A stretch of DNA of 33,178 nt from Methanoculleus formosensis (lineage in GTDB: Archaea > Halobacteriota > Methanomicrobia > Methanomicrobiales > Methanoculleaceae). The stretch covers positions 1 to 33,178 of the forward strand of contig NZ_VHLL01000014.1 of the NCBI RefSeq assembly GCF_025384765.1, in the 5' to 3' direction. Numbering within the stretch: position 1 is the first letter of the stretch; every line of letters begins with the position of its first letter. The position numbers were made by a program, and so were the translations under genes. The notes beneath the pieces are model-generated. The model was not told where the DNA came from and ran no database searches. It saw nothing but the letters and a program-made list of their open reading frames with translations. Positions 7,031 through 15,537 of the stretch are shown piece by piece.

Positions 7031-8536
7031 ATGAACGATTCTGAGATCCTGATGAACCCCAACGAGCTGGTACGTTTTTTCAAGAAGAATCCAGCGGAAT
7101 TTACGAAAGAGGATATCATACGGTTCTGCGAGGCGAACGGGATCGAGATGGTCAACTTCCGCTACGCCGCCGAGGACGGAAAACTCAAGACCCTCAATTT
7201 TGTCATCTCCTCAAGGGAACACCTCGATACCATCCTCTCGGACGGCGAGCGCGTCGACGGCAGCAACCTCTTCTCGTTCATCGAGGCGGGGAGCAGCGAT
7301 CTCTACGTCATCCCCCGCTACCGCACGGCGTTCGTGAACCCGTTTGCCGAGGTGCCGACGCTTGAGTTCCTCTGCTCGTTCTACGACAGCGACGGGAAAC
7401 CTCTCGAGAGCGCCCCCGAGTACGTGCTCCGCAAGGCGAACGAGGAGTTCACCCGCCGGACCGGCTGCACCTTCAAGACCCTCGGCGAACTCGAGTACTA
7501 CGTCGTCAGCCCGCGGGACGACCTCTACCCCGGCCGCGACCAGAGGGGCTACCACTCGGCCGAACCCTTCGTTAAGTTCGCGGATCTCCGGGACGAGGCG
7601 ATGCGCCTCATTGCCCGTGCCGGAGGCAGGATCAAGTACGGCCACTCTGAGGTCGGGTGCTTCTATAACGGCGACACCTACTACGAGCAGCACGAGATCG
7701 AGTTCCTGCCGATGCCGGTGGAGCAGGCGGTCGAGCAGTTGGTCGTCGCGAAGTGGGTCTTGCGGATGCTCGGCAACCGGTACGGCGTCGAGATCAGCTT
7801 CGCCCCGAAGATCACCGTCGGCAAGGCCGGGAGCGGGATGCACTTCCATATGCTCGTCGAGAAGGACGGCAAAAACCTGCTGGTCGAGGGTGGTAAGTTG
7901 AGCCCGCTCTCCCGGAAGATGATCGCCGGCATCCTCGACGCCTCCGACGCCCTGACCGCCTTCGGCAATACCATCCCGACATCCTACCTCCGTCTCGTCC
8001 CGCACCAGGAGGCGCCGACGACGGTCTGCTGGGGCGACCGCAACCGCTCGGTCGTGGTCCGGGTTCCTCTCGGCTGGGTCGGCGCGGACGGCATGACCCG
8101 CGACGCCAACCCCGGCGAGAACGGTCATCGGCAGAACCGCCCATCGAAGCAGACGTTCGAGTACCGGGTCGCCGACGGTTCGGCCGATCCCTACCTGATC
8201 GTCGCCGGTCTCATCGTGGCGGCGCTCCGGGGGATCGAGATGCCCGACGCGCTCGATATGGCCGAGAAACTCTACGTCAGCGGGAACATATTCCGCCCCG
8301 AGTTCAAGGAGCGGCTCGCGGAGTTCCGGCAGCTCCCCGCCTCCTGTGTCGAGTCGGCCGAGGCACTCGAGGCGAAGCGTGCGATCTTCGAGGCAAGCGG
8401 GATCTTCCCCGCGGGGATGATCGGGAGCCGGATCGATACCCTGAAGGCCTTCGGCGACCGTGGCCTGAGCGAGAGGCTCTACGGCAACAACGACGCGATC
8501 CGGGAACTGGTCGAGCGGTACATCCACGTTGCGTGA
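7031..8536 (+). CDS. glutamine synthetase family protein
   Basis: The 501-residue protein has the GS layout: an N-terminal beta-grasp part with VDGSNL (76-80 region), then the catalytic domain with E-rich metal sites (LGELEYY near 154, HSEVG near 207, YEQHEIEF near 219-224), the ammonia/glutamate-site motif GSGMHFHM (267-274), NRSVVVRVP near 338-346, and ADPYLIVAGLIVAALRGIE near the end. These residues support ATP-dependent amide ligation to glutamate or a related substrate. It is longer than usual GlnA (about 440-470 residues), has insertions between the motifs, and lacks a clear adenylylation-loop tyrosine. It may be a true glutamine synthetase or a GlnA-like ligase with another amine. No PII gene is adjacent. 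Confidence 0.85.
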   Translation: MNDSEILMNPNELVRFFKKNPAEFTKEDIIRFCEANGIEMVNFRYAAEDGKLKTLNFVISSREHLDTILSDGERVDGSNLFSFIEAGSSDLYVIPRYRTAFVNPFAEVPTLEFLCSFYDSDGKPLESAPEYVLRKANEEFTRRTGCTFKTLGELEYYVVSPRDDLYPGRDQRGYHSAEPFVKFADLRDEAMRLIARAGGRIKYGHSEVGCFYNGDTYYEQHEIEFLPMPVEQAVEQLVVAKWVLRMLGNRYGVEISFAPKITVGKAGSGMHFHMLVEKDGKNLLVEGGKLSPLSRKMIAGILDASDALTAFGNTIPTSYLRLVPHQEAPTTVCWGDRNRSVVVRVPLGWVGADGMTRDANPGENGHRQNRPSKQTFEYRVADGSADPYLIVAGLIVAALRGIEMPDALDMAEKLYVSGNIFRPEFKERLAEFRQLPASCVESAEALEAKRAIFEASGIFPAGMIGSRIDTLKAFGDRGLSERLYGNNDAIRELVERYIHVA

Positions 8537-8558
8537 GAGCCGGCCTCCCGTAGAATAC

Positions 8559-8564
8559 TTTTTT
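8559..8564 (+). terminator. T-tract terminator after the GS-family gene
   Basis: A run of six T begins 23 bases after the stop codon, typical of archaeal oligo-T termination. Confidence 0.5.
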
Positions 8565-8641
8565 CCGGCAGCGTACCGCCAGCACCGAACCCCTCGCGGG
8601 GTGCGCCTCATCTCCCTGCCTGAGGCGCGGCAGGGGCAAGG

Positions 8642-8651
8642 TATTATAACC
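8642..8651 (+). promoter_or_regulatory. TATA box and structured leader of the small gene
   Basis: The core tattataacc predicts transcription from about 8672. The roughly 90-base leader contains a perfect ccggcg-tgg-cgccgg hairpin at about 8677-8691. Confidence 0.5.
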
Positions 8652-8764
8652 CCGAGGTCCAGAGGAGGTGGCTCTCCGGCGTGGCGCCGGGCTCCCGGGG
8701 GAGGAGGGGAGTGGCCTCTTCGACCTCGCGGGGCCGCGCACGTCCGGGTGATGGAGGAACGCGT

Positions 8765-9079
8765 ATGAGAGGTGGAGCAGAAGAGAGTATGGAAGGAGAA
8801 GCGGCCCCGGTCACGTTTACCTGTTACCGTATCACCCCGGGGGAGGAGGAGGGTACTCCTGAGGAGGGCATGAGCACCTACAGCGTCGTGGTGCTGCTGC
8901 CTGACGGTGACGTCAAGCACCAGGTCGTCTGGGCGCTGGCCCCGGAGGATATCGGCGACGCGATCCGGGTTCCCCCCGGCTCACGGGTGATCATGACCGA
9001 GATGAAGAGCCCCATGGTCTGGGACAGCCAGGCGATGGAAGAGGAGGAGGTGGCTGTGGAGGCCACACCCGCCTCCTGA
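8765..9079 (+). CDS. small acidic hypothetical protein
   Basis: The 104-residue frame has a clear ribosome binding site (ggagga at 8753-8758) and its own TATA box. The middle (MSTYSVVVLLPDGDVKHQVV, then a PEDIGDAIRVPPGSRVIM segment) looks like a small globular beta-rich domain. Both ends are rich in Glu and Ala. No cysteines beyond one, no membrane segment and no recognised family. A T-tract follows directly after the stop, so it is probably a single-gene transcript. Confidence 0.65.
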   Translation: MRGGAEESMEGEAAPVTFTCYRITPGEEEGTPEEGMSTYSVVVLLPDGDVKHQVVWALAPEDIGDAIRVPPGSRVIMTEMKSPMVWDSQAMEEEEVAVEATPAS

Positions 9080-9081
9080 CC

Positions 9082-9087
9082 TTTTTT
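9082..9087 (+). terminator. T-tract terminator
   Basis: Six T residues two bases after the stop codon of the small hypothetical gene, in the gap before the convergent DedA gene. Confidence 0.5.
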
Positions 9088-9105
9088 GAGAGAAGAATCC
9101 GGGTC

Positions 9106-9741
9106 TCACACCTTCCTGACATCGAGGACCATCGAACCCACGCCGACGAACGAGACCGCGATGATCGCGAAGATGACGATGTTAAAGTGCTCGGCGACGA
9201 TGGGAATGTTCCCGAAGAGGTAACCCGCGAGGATGAAACTCGTGACCCACAACACCCCTCCGGTCGCATTGAAGAGGATAAACCTGGAGTAGTCCATCTT
9301 CCCGGTTCCCGCGAGGAACGGCGCCAGAGTCCGGACGAAGGGAGCGAACCTGGCTATCACGATGGTCTTTGCGCCGTATCTCTCGAAGTACGACTCCGTC
9401 TTCCTGATATGGTGCGGTCTGATGAACGGGATCCCCCGGGAGAGGAACCGGCTGCCGAATCCTCTCCCGATCCAGTAGTTCAACGTGTCCCCCGCAATCG
9501 CCGCCACCACGAGAAGCGCGAGGGCGGGGAAGAGGCTGAGGCCGCCCTGTGCGGCGATTGCGCCTACAAGGAAGAGGAGCGAATCGCCTGGAAGGTAGGG
9601 GGTGACGACGACCCCCGTCTCGAAGAAGATTATGAGGAAGAGGAAGAAGTAGACGAATATCCCGTACTCCTCAATAACGAGCGGCAGGAAGTCATCGAAG
9701 TGTATGACGACGTCGATGAGATTCCCTATCTGTTCAAACAT
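9106..9741 (-). CDS. DedA-family (SNARE-associated) membrane protein
   Basis: The 211-residue protein has five to six hydrophobic segments and the DedA signatures: FFETGVVVTPYLPGDSLL (about 40-57, the ETG...PGD motif) and RFAPFVRTLAPFLAG (about 140-154, the F.R..P..R motif). DedA proteins are inner-membrane transporters or lipid scramblases, implicated in undecaprenyl- or polyprenyl-phosphate recycling and in membrane homeostasis. The length is typical. It is convergent with the small hypothetical gene and appears monocistronic. Confidence 0.9.
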   Translation of the reverse strand: MFEQIGNLIDVVIHFDDFLPLVIEEYGIFVYFFLFLIIFFETGVVVTPYLPGDSLLFLVGAIAAQGGLSLFPALALLVVAAIAGDTLNYWIGRGFGSRFLSRGIPFIRPHHIRKTESYFERYGAKTIVIARFAPFVRTLAPFLAGTGKMDYSRFILFNATGGVLWVTSFILAGYLFGNIPIVAEHFNIVIFAIIAVSFVGVGSMVLDVRKV

Positions 9742-9870
9742 CTACCTCTGGTGCACACCGGCACCTGATATACCTGTTGTACCGGTATAACTCGATCCCG
9801 GTCGGGACTATTCCCGGTCGCGGGTGTTCCCTCCCGCAAGTTAGATACCGGGGTTTTGTCCACTCAGATC

Positions 9871-10446
9871 ATGGATCGGTCTCCCGACAGCCTGCCCGAT
9901 GCGGTGCCGGTGGTCACCTGGTTTGCGACGGCGTTCGGCAAGGTTCGCCTCGTCTGGGTCGACTCCCGCCCCGGGCCGAGGGTGCAGAGAATCCTCCTCC
10001 CCTGCGACCCGCGAACCGACGCGGCGATGATCGAGGCCGTGCCTTCCGTCGATGAGCCCCGCGAGATCCGGACGCTGGTCGCCGGGATACAGTCCTTCGT
10101 TACGGGAGACGACGTGCGGTTCGATACCGGCCTCCTCGACCTCGACCGCTGTCCGCCCTTCCAGCGGCGTGTCCTCCTCGCCGAGTACGGTATACCCCGG
10201 GGATACGTCAGCACCTACGGGCGCATCGCCCGGCACCTCGAAAATCCGTCCGCCTCCCGGGCTGTTGGGAGTGCCCTCGCGAGGAACCCCTTTCCTCTCG
10301 TCATCCCCTGCCACCGGGCGCTACGCTCGGACGGATCTCTCGGCGGGTTTCAGGGCGGCCTCGATATGAAACGGAGGCTGCTTGAGATGGAGGGGATCCG
10401 GTTCCGGGAGGACGGTCGGGTGCTCATGGAGCGCGTCTGGTATTGA
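9871..10446 (+). CDS. ogt: methylated-DNA-protein cysteine methyltransferase
   Basis: This is an O6-alkylguanine-DNA alkyltransferase that transfers the alkyl group to its own cysteine in one suicidal reaction. The active-site motif VIPCHRA puts the acceptor at C147. The helix-turn-helix region has RGYVSTYGRIARHL, and the expected C-terminal FQGGLDMKRRLLEMEG follows. The frame is open to a TTG at 9856, but no ribosome binding site is seen there, and a TATA-like ttagatac near 9841 would place transcription at about the ATG at 9871, suggesting a leaderless start there. The length of 191 residues is somewhat above the usual because the N-terminal domain is retained but diverged. Confidence 0.88.
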   Translation: MDRSPDSLPDAVPVVTWFATAFGKVRLVWVDSRPGPRVQRILLPCDPRTDAAMIEAVPSVDEPREIRTLVAGIQSFVTGDDVRFDTGLLDLDRCPPFQRRVLLAEYGIPRGYVSTYGRIARHLENPSASRAVGSALARNPFPLVIPCHRALRSDGSLGGFQGGLDMKRRLLEMEGIRFREDGRVLMERVWY

Positions 10447-10505
10447 GACCCCGATGACCCAGAGGTATATGTGGGATGACATACCTCCGGGGGGAGGGTG
10501 ATCCT

Positions 10506-11201
10506 ATGGCAGATCTTACCGGCCAGCAGATGGCAAAACCCACCGAGTACAGTACGGTCAACCTGGCAAAGGATGCCGGGGTGGACACGGAACGGTGGAA
10601 CCGGGTACCGAATGAGGCGACGATCAAAAGAACGGCCGAAGCGGTTGAAGCCCGGAATGTGAAGGTGATCCTCGTGGATACGGCCGAGGATGGGCTCCGG
10701 GCGCTCGTCGACCTGATCCCGGAAGGGGTCGAGGTCATGTTCGGCTCCTCGACGACCCTCGCCGAGATGGGGTTTGACCGGGTGATCGAGGAGAACCCGA
10801 AGGGGTGGCGCGACTACCACGCGACCATCACGGCCGAGAACGACACTGAGAAACGGCACGCGCTTCGCAGAAAGAGCGTGGCCGCCGACTACTACCTCTC
10901 CGGGGTGCAGGCGATCGCCGAGTCGGGCGAGGTCGTCGGGTGCGACAAGACCGGGAGCCGGATGGGGGCCTGGCCTCACGCGGCGGCCCATCTCATCCTC
11001 GTCTCGGGGGCGAACAAGATCGTGCCGACCGTCGACGATGCCCTCCGGCGGTGCCGGGAGTACTGCCTGCCGCTCGAGAACCAGCGGTCACAGCGCGTCT
11101 ACGGCATGGGAAGTTACATCGGCAAGCACGTGATCCTCGATAAGGAAGACACCGACGGGCGGGTGTCCCTCGTCTTGATCAAGGACCGGCTTGGGTATTG
11201 A
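10506..11201 (+). CDS. LUD-domain (LutC-like, DUF162) protein
   Basis: The 231-residue protein carries the LUD fold seen in lactate-utilisation proteins: VKVILVDTAEDGLRAL, FGSSTTLAEMGF, then the conserved GVQAIAESGEVVGCDKTGSR and a C-terminal AAAHLILVSGANKIV with a DDAL segment. LutC-type proteins act with iron-sulfur partners in lactate oxidation, but no lutA or lutB partner lies here, so the substrate in this organism is unknown. A strong ribosome binding site (ggggaggg, 10491-10498) and a TATA-like ggtatatg at 10464-10471 support the start. The alternative start at 10476 is upstream of the predicted transcript start. Confidence 0.85.
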   Translation: MADLTGQQMAKPTEYSTVNLAKDAGVDTERWNRVPNEATIKRTAEAVEARNVKVILVDTAEDGLRALVDLIPEGVEVMFGSSTTLAEMGFDRVIEENPKGWRDYHATITAENDTEKRHALRRKSVAADYYLSGVQAIAESGEVVGCDKTGSRMGAWPHAAAHLILVSGANKIVPTVDDALRRCREYCLPLENQRSQRVYGMGSYIGKHVILDKEDTDGRVSLVLIKDRLGY

Positions 11202-11225
11202 ATCCGGCTGCCTATCTCCGCGCGG

Positions 11226-11275
11226 CCCGGCGGCATGAGCCGGGAGACCCCCTGCGTAAGCGGGGGGTAGTTCAC
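11226..11275 (+). ncRNA. orphan TnpB-type right-end hairpins (omega-RNA-like remnant)
   Basis: Two adjacent hairpins follow the LUD gene. The first pairs cccggc (11226-11231) with gccggg (11239-11244). The second pairs ACCCCCTGC (11247-11255) with GCGGGGGGT (11260-11268) through a GTAA tetraloop, with one G-U-type pair, and is followed by agttcac (11269-11275). This layout, a GC hairpin ending in a ggggGTAGTTCAC-type tail, is typical of the 3' ends of archaeal IS200/IS605-IS1341 elements, where it forms the scaffold of the TnpB guide RNA. No tnpB frame is present, so this is probably a solo end or remnant. The assignment is from memory of such ends. Confidence 0.5.
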
Positions 11276-11432
11276 CTCTCTTGCGAGTCAACCGTATACC
11301 CTCTCCTTAGCTCCGCCGTCTTTCTGTCCAGCCATGCAGGAGCGGTGCGGTCACGGCTGTAGCGGTGCTCCCCTCCTTCTTTTCATCTCTTTGGGGGTTC
11401 GGTATATCTGAACTCCCGTGCCATTTTAATGC

Positions 11433-12254
11433 ATGGAGATTGCAGAAATCCTCAACGTCACCGTTCCGCTCTCCGACATCACGTTCGAGAGCGTTGTCCT
11501 CGCTGTACTTGTCGCGATCATCGGGTGGATCGTGGTGAAGGTGCTCACGGCCGCCTTCACACAGATGCTCTCCCGGGTCTCGAAACTGCCCGACCTGGTC
11601 GTCGAGTTCCTGGTCCGGTTCTTTGCGATCCTGCTCTACGTGCTCCTCACCCTCATCGTCATCGCGACGATCGGGTTCGACATCTCCTCTGTGGTGATCG
11701 GGCTCTCGGCGGTGATCGGGCTCATCCTCGGTTTCGGCCTGCAGGACACCGTCACCAATCTCGCTGCAGGGGTCTGGTTGGCAGCGTTCCGCCCCATCGA
11801 TAAGGATGAACTCGTCGAGGTCAACGGCATATCCGGGACGGTCGTCTCGGTCGGCATCATGGCAACAGAACTCGTGCGAGCCGACAACACCTACATCACC
11901 ATCCCGAACTCCCTCGTCTGGGGAAGCCCGGTGATCAACTCTACCCGGATGGAAACCCGCCGCGTCGAGGTCAAGGTCAGGGTCCCCTATGACAGCGACC
12001 TCGATGTGGCGATCCGGGTTGCCACCGAACTGATGACGGCCCACGAAGGGGTGCTCCCATCGCCGAAACCTGCGGTTGTCGTCACCGAACTCGCTGACTC
12101 TTCGGTGAACCTCGCCCTGCGTGCGTGGGCGAAGACGCCCGATATGTGGGACGTGCAGTGGGATCTGAACCGTGGCGTTGTTCAGGCGTTCAGGGTGGCC
12201 GGCATCGCGATCCCCTTCCCGAAGGTGGACGTCCACCTGGAAAGGATACACTGA
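11433..12254 (+). CDS. MscS-family mechanosensitive channel
   Basis: The 273-residue protein has three N-terminal membrane helices (about 20-45, 65-90 and 90-120) and the MscS pore signature: SAVIGLILGFGLQDTVTNLAAGVWLAAFRPI followed by the beta domain with a FRPIDKDELVEVNGISGTVVSVGI segment. It should open under membrane tension to release solutes on osmotic downshock. The C-terminal alpha/beta domain is present and the length is normal for small MscS proteins. It starts at an ATG 13 bases after a TATA-poor stretch; ggtatatct at about 11401-11409 is the likely promoter, with a short leader. Confidence 0.9.
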   Translation: MEIAEILNVTVPLSDITFESVVLAVLVAIIGWIVVKVLTAAFTQMLSRVSKLPDLVVEFLVRFFAILLYVLLTLIVIATIGFDISSVVIGLSAVIGLILGFGLQDTVTNLAAGVWLAAFRPIDKDELVEVNGISGTVVSVGIMATELVRADNTYITIPNSLVWGSPVINSTRMETRRVEVKVRVPYDSDLDVAIRVATELMTAHEGVLPSPKPAVVVTELADSSVNLALRAWAKTPDMWDVQWDLNRGVVQAFRVAGIAIPFPKVDVHLERIH

Positions 12255-12262
12255 ACCCCTTC

Positions 12263-12268
12263 TTTTTT
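12263..12268 (+). terminator. T-tract terminator after the MscS gene
   Basis: A run of six T begins nine bases after the stop codon, in the 40-bp gap before the convergent RNB gene. Confidence 0.5.
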
Positions 12269-12294
12269 CTGCGTCGATCTGCCGGAACCGCTCC

Positions 12295-13761
12295 TCACCC
12301 GGTGCGTGCGAAGTCGATGAAGCCTTTGTAGGGGTCTGTCGCGAGCAAGCGGACGCGGACTTTCTGGCCGACCCGGAGTCCCTCCTCGCCGATAACCACT
12401 TTTCCTTCCGCCGGGGGATCGATCAGCCGGACATAGGTCCCCTTCTCCGAGGCGCCGGTGACGAACGCTGCGAACGTCTCGCCGATCCGCTCCCGGAGGA
12501 GGACCGCGGCCGCGGCCTTTCGCACAAAGCGTTCGGCCTTCTGCGACGCCTTCTCCCGGTCGGTCATCCGGTCGGCGAGGGCGTCGAGTTCCTCGCAGGT
12601 GTACGGGCATCCACCCCCATCGATGACCGATTTTACCAGCCGCTGGATGACAATATCGACGTAGCGCCGGTTCGGGGCGGTGCCGTGGGTGTAGTCGGTG
12701 ACGGCGAGGGCGAAGTGGCCGACCGGCTCGTCTCCCGGCCGGAACGCCACGTACTCCCCTGCACCCATCAGTTTCACGATCGTGAGGGAGAGGTCGGGGA
12801 ACCGGTCGGGGTCGGCCGCCTTCTGCCGGATCAGGAACCGGGTGAGCGCTTCGGCGTCCGGCCGGTCGGGCAGGGTCTCGCCGAGCTCAGCGGCCTCGCG
12901 GACGATCCCGTCCCAGTTCCTCGGGATGCGGACGACCCGGTGGATCATGGGAAGACCGGCGGCGGCGAGGAACGCCGTCAGGGTTCCGTTCGCAGCGACC
13001 ATGAACTCCTCGATGAGGCACCGGGCGAGGTTCTGCTCCTGGATGACGAGAGCCATCACCCGGTTCTCCTCGACGACCGGCTCGGCCTCGATCGTCTCGA
13101 GAGCGAGCGCTCCCTGTTCCGTCCGGCGCTTCTTCATCCGCATCGCGGCCTCGTGCTGGAGAGCGACCTGCTCCGCGAGGCCCGGTGTCTCCTCAACCGT
13201 CCCCGGGACCGGCCCGCTCCCCTCCAGCCAGTCGCTGACCTCCTCGTAGACGAGTTTCGCGTGGTTCCTGACGAGCGCGGGGTAGATCTCGCCGGGCCGC
13301 GTCCTTCCATCGGCAAGGACGCTATACTCGATGACGATCGCCATCCGATCACGGTCGGGGAGGAGCGAGGTAATGCCCGCCGAGAGGCGGAGGGGGAGCA
13401 TGGGAAACGTCGTAACGCCGGTGTAGACCGATGTCCCATTATGGGCGGCGTGCCGGTCGGTCGCCGAGCCTTTCGGGACGCGGGAGTCGACGTCCGCGAT
13501 CGCGACCCTGACCCGGATCGCGCCGTTCTCTTCCCGTTCACAGACCTCGATCTGATCGAGATCCTCTGAGTCGTGGTTGTCGATCGATGACCAGAGGAGC
13601 GACCGGAGATCGAGGGGACCTGTGGGGGTATCCGGGAAGACATTCTCGCTGAGAGCGCCGACTTCCCGGGTGACGGCCGGTGGGAAGGCAGGGATGAAGC
13701 CGTACTGCTGCATCGCCGACCACGCGATGCCTTTCAGGTTGACGGAGGGCTCGTTCTGCAT
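12295..13761 (-). CDS. RNB-domain (RNase II/R-like) exoribonuclease
   Basis: The 488-residue protein has the RNB catalytic domain: the acidic cluster LLWSSIDNHDSEDLDQ near the N-terminus for metal binding, VRVRVAIADVDSRVPKGS, and the C-terminal APNRRYVDIVIQRLV motif. A short S1/OB-like tail with GTYVRLI and VGQKVRVRLL follows. It should degrade RNA 3'-5' processively. It lacks the N-terminal cold-shock domains of bacterial RNase R, as is usual for the small archaeal forms. The frame is open to 13776, but a TATA box at 13783-13793 predicts transcription at 13761, exactly at the second ATG, so the mRNA is probably leaderless. Confidence 0.88.
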   Translation of the reverse strand: MQNEPSVNLKGIAWSAMQQYGFIPAFPPAVTREVGALSENVFPDTPTGPLDLRSLLWSSIDNHDSEDLDQIEVCEREENGAIRVRVAIADVDSRVPKGSATDRHAAHNGTSVYTGVTTFPMLPLRLSAGITSLLPDRDRMAIVIEYSVLADGRTRPGEIYPALVRNHAKLVYEEVSDWLEGSGPVPGTVEETPGLAEQVALQHEAAMRMKKRRTEQGALALETIEAEPVVEENRVMALVIQEQNLARCLIEEFMVAANGTLTAFLAAAGLPMIHRVVRIPRNWDGIVREAAELGETLPDRPDAEALTRFLIRQKAADPDRFPDLSLTIVKLMGAGEYVAFRPGDEPVGHFALAVTDYTHGTAPNRRYVDIVIQRLVKSVIDGGGCPYTCEELDALADRMTDREKASQKAERFVRKAAAAVLLRERIGETFAAFVTGASEKGTYVRLIDPPAEGKVVIGEEGLRVGQKVRVRLLATDPYKGFIDFARTG

Positions 13762-13782
13762 CGTTGAGTAATTCATCCGCGG

Positions 13783-13793
13783 GTATAAATACC
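13783..13793 (-). promoter_or_regulatory. TATA box for the RNB gene
   Basis: On the minus strand this reads ggtatttatac, centred 27 bases before the ATG at 13761. It fixes the start and excludes the ATG at 13776. Confidence 0.65.
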
Positions 13794-14115
13794 GCTTGGA
13801 AATGTCCGGCGATCACCCGCCCGGGCGCTGCCCCCCGCAGGAAGGGGTGGAGTGGAGGCTATCCCCCTGTAATGGACCTGGGAATAACGCCTCGCCGGGT
13901 GCGGTCTTCCCTCCACCCCACCCGCGCTTCGCGCTCCTCCTCTGGAGAGCCGTGTCCCGGACCGGCATGCGAGCGGGAACATCCAAAGGGAATCTCGGAT
14001 GACCGGTTGTTTCGTAGAGCGCTACCCTGCCCCCTACATAAAGGATGCCCGTATGCCTTTCAACCGAGCGCGTCAGGCTCATAGAGGAGGATGAAAAAGG
14101 ATTTTTTTCGCCGTC
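13794..14115. other. 322-bp gene-free interval between rnb and phoU
   Basis: No frame here looks coding. It holds a 9-bp inverted repeat, ggggtggag (13844-13852) with ctccacccc (13911-13919), a small cgcgcttcgcgc palindrome near 13923, and a weak plus-strand TATA-like ctacataaag near 14035. T-tracts on both strands close the phoU side. No RNA gene was recognised. Confidence 0.5.
14094..14098 (-). terminator. T-tract terminator of the pst-phoU operon
   Basis: On the minus strand the operon is followed within 20 bases by TTTTT. A further run of seven T on the plus strand lies at 14102-14108. Confidence 0.45.
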
Positions 14116-14766
14116 TCACCGTATCTCGATCCGGTCGCCCGTCACCATGTAGTGCACCTTCTCCGCGATCCTGCAGGCGTGGTCCCCGCAACGTTCGAAG
14201 TATCGGGCGATCATGACGTAGTTCGTGCACCGGGTGATGTTTCTTGGGTCTTCCATCATGTAGGTGAGCGACTCGCGGAATATGGAGTACCTGAGGGCGT
14301 CGACGACCTCCTCCCGGCTCTGGATATCGGCTATCACGCTGAGGTCTTCACGCTCGAACGCGACCAGCACATCCGTTATCATCCCGTCGACGACCTCTCC
14401 CATGTGGGGGAGGCTGACGAGGTTTCCCACGTGCGGCGCCCCGGCGAGTTCAGGTACAATGATGGCGATGTCTTTCCCGTAGCGACCGATGCGGTAGAGG
14501 CTCGTGGTCACCTTCATCGAGGCTGCGATCGTCCGGAGGTCTTTTGCCATCGGCTGGTTGAGGGCGATGAGTCTCAGGCATTTCTGCTCGATCCCATCAT
14601 CGTAATCCGCGAGTTTCTGCTTCTCCTCGCCGATCGTCTCGGCGAGCGTCACGTCCTGGGCCTTCAACGCTACCATCGACTGCCGGAGCATACCCTGTGC
14701 GAGGCGGCCCATCGCGAGAACATCCCCTTTCAGGGACGCAATTTCCGTATGAAATTTCGTTACCAT
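14116..14766 (-). CDS. phoU: phosphate signalling protein PhoU
   Basis: The 216-residue all-helical protein has two PhoU repeats, with the conserved segments MAKDLRTIAASMKVTTSLYRIGRYGKDIA and CTNYVMIARYFERCGDHACRIAEKV. PhoU restrains the Pst transporter and phosphate signalling when phosphate is plentiful. Its gene is the last of the operon, 9 bases after pstB, with a ribosome binding site (gggag) in that gap. No PhoR/PhoB two-component pair is visible here, so the signalling partner is elsewhere or different. Confidence 0.95.
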   Translation of the reverse strand: MVTKFHTEIASLKGDVLAMGRLAQGMLRQSMVALKAQDVTLAETIGEEKQKLADYDDGIEQKCLRLIALNQPMAKDLRTIAASMKVTTSLYRIGRYGKDIAIIVPELAGAPHVGNLVSLPHMGEVVDGMITDVLVAFEREDLSVIADIQSREEVVDALRYSIFRESLTYMMEDPRNITRCTNYVMIARYFERCGDHACRIAEKVHYMVTGDRIEIR

Positions 14767-14775
14767 TGGTTCTCC

Positions 14776-15537
14776 CTACCCGAACCGCCCGGTGATGTAG
14801 TTCTCCGTCAGTTCTTCACCGGGATCTTCGAAGATCTTCGTGGTTTTGTCGAACTCCACCAGTCTTCCCAGGTACATGAACCCGGTGCAGTCGCTGGCCC
14901 GTGCCGCCTGCTGCATGTTGTGCGTGACGATGACGACCGTGTAGTCCCGGGCAAGCCGGACGATGAGGTCCTCGATCTTTGCCGTAGCGATGGGGTCGAG
15001 GGCGGAGCATGGCTCGTCCATCAGGATCACCTCCGGCCCGACCGCAAGGGATCGCGCGATGCAGAGCCTCTGCTGCTGTCCGCCCGAGAGGGAGAGCGCG
15101 GGTTCGTGGAGGCGGTCCTTCACTTCGTCCCAGAGCGCGGCCCCCTTCAGGCTCTCCTCGACGGTGCGGTCGAGTTCCTTCTTATCGCCCACCCCGTGAA
15201 TACGGGAGCCGTAAGCGACGTTCTCGTAGATGCTCTTCGCAAATGGGTTCGGTTTCTGGAAGACCATGCCGATCTTCTCGCGGATCGCGTATACGTCCAC
15301 ATGGGGATCGTGGATATCGTTCCCGTTAAAGAGAATCTCTCCGGTGATCCTTGAGGAGTCGATGAGGTCGTTCATCCGGTTGAAGCACCGGAGCAGGGTC
15401 GATTTCCCGCATCCCGACGGTCCGATCAGCGCCGTGACCTTATTCTTCGGGATCTGGAGCGAGATATCGATGAGGGCATGTTTCTGCCCGTACCAGAGGT
15501 TGAGGTTTGTCGTCTCGAGGATCGTGGATCCAGTCAT
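14776..15537 (-). CDS. pstB: phosphate ABC transporter ATP-binding protein
   Basis: The 253-residue ATPase shows Walker [10 protein letters not shown] (39-47), the signature LSGGQQQR (150-157), Walker B VILMDEP (170-176 region) and the switch histidine in [13 protein letters not shown]. The phosphate-specific [14 protein letters not shown] segment and a C-terminal [10 protein letters not shown] are typical of PstB. It powers the PstCA permease. The ATG follows the permease stop codon with no gap, so translation is probably coupled. Confidence 0.97.
   Translation of the reverse strand: MTGSTILETTNLNLWYGQKHALIDISLQIPKNKVTALIGPSGCGKSTLLRCFNRMNDLIDSSRITGEILFNGNDIHDPHVDVYAIREKIGMVFQKPNPFAKSIYENVAYGSRIHGVGDKKELDRTVEESLKGAALWDEVKDRLHEPALSLSGGQQQRLCIARSLAVGPEVILMDEPCSALDPIATAKIEDLIVRLARDYTVVIVTHNMQQAARASDCTGFMYLGRLVEFDKTTKIFEDPGEELTENYITGRFG

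Noticed and set aside
7211-8920. Long minus-strand frame of 569 residues opposite the GS-family gene
   Set aside because: The plus strand carries all GS motifs; the antisense product has low-complexity Asp, Arg and Gly and no domains.
12172-13569. Plus-strand frame of 465 residues opposite the RNB gene
   Set aside because: Antisense shadow; the minus strand has all RNB motifs and a matching TATA box.
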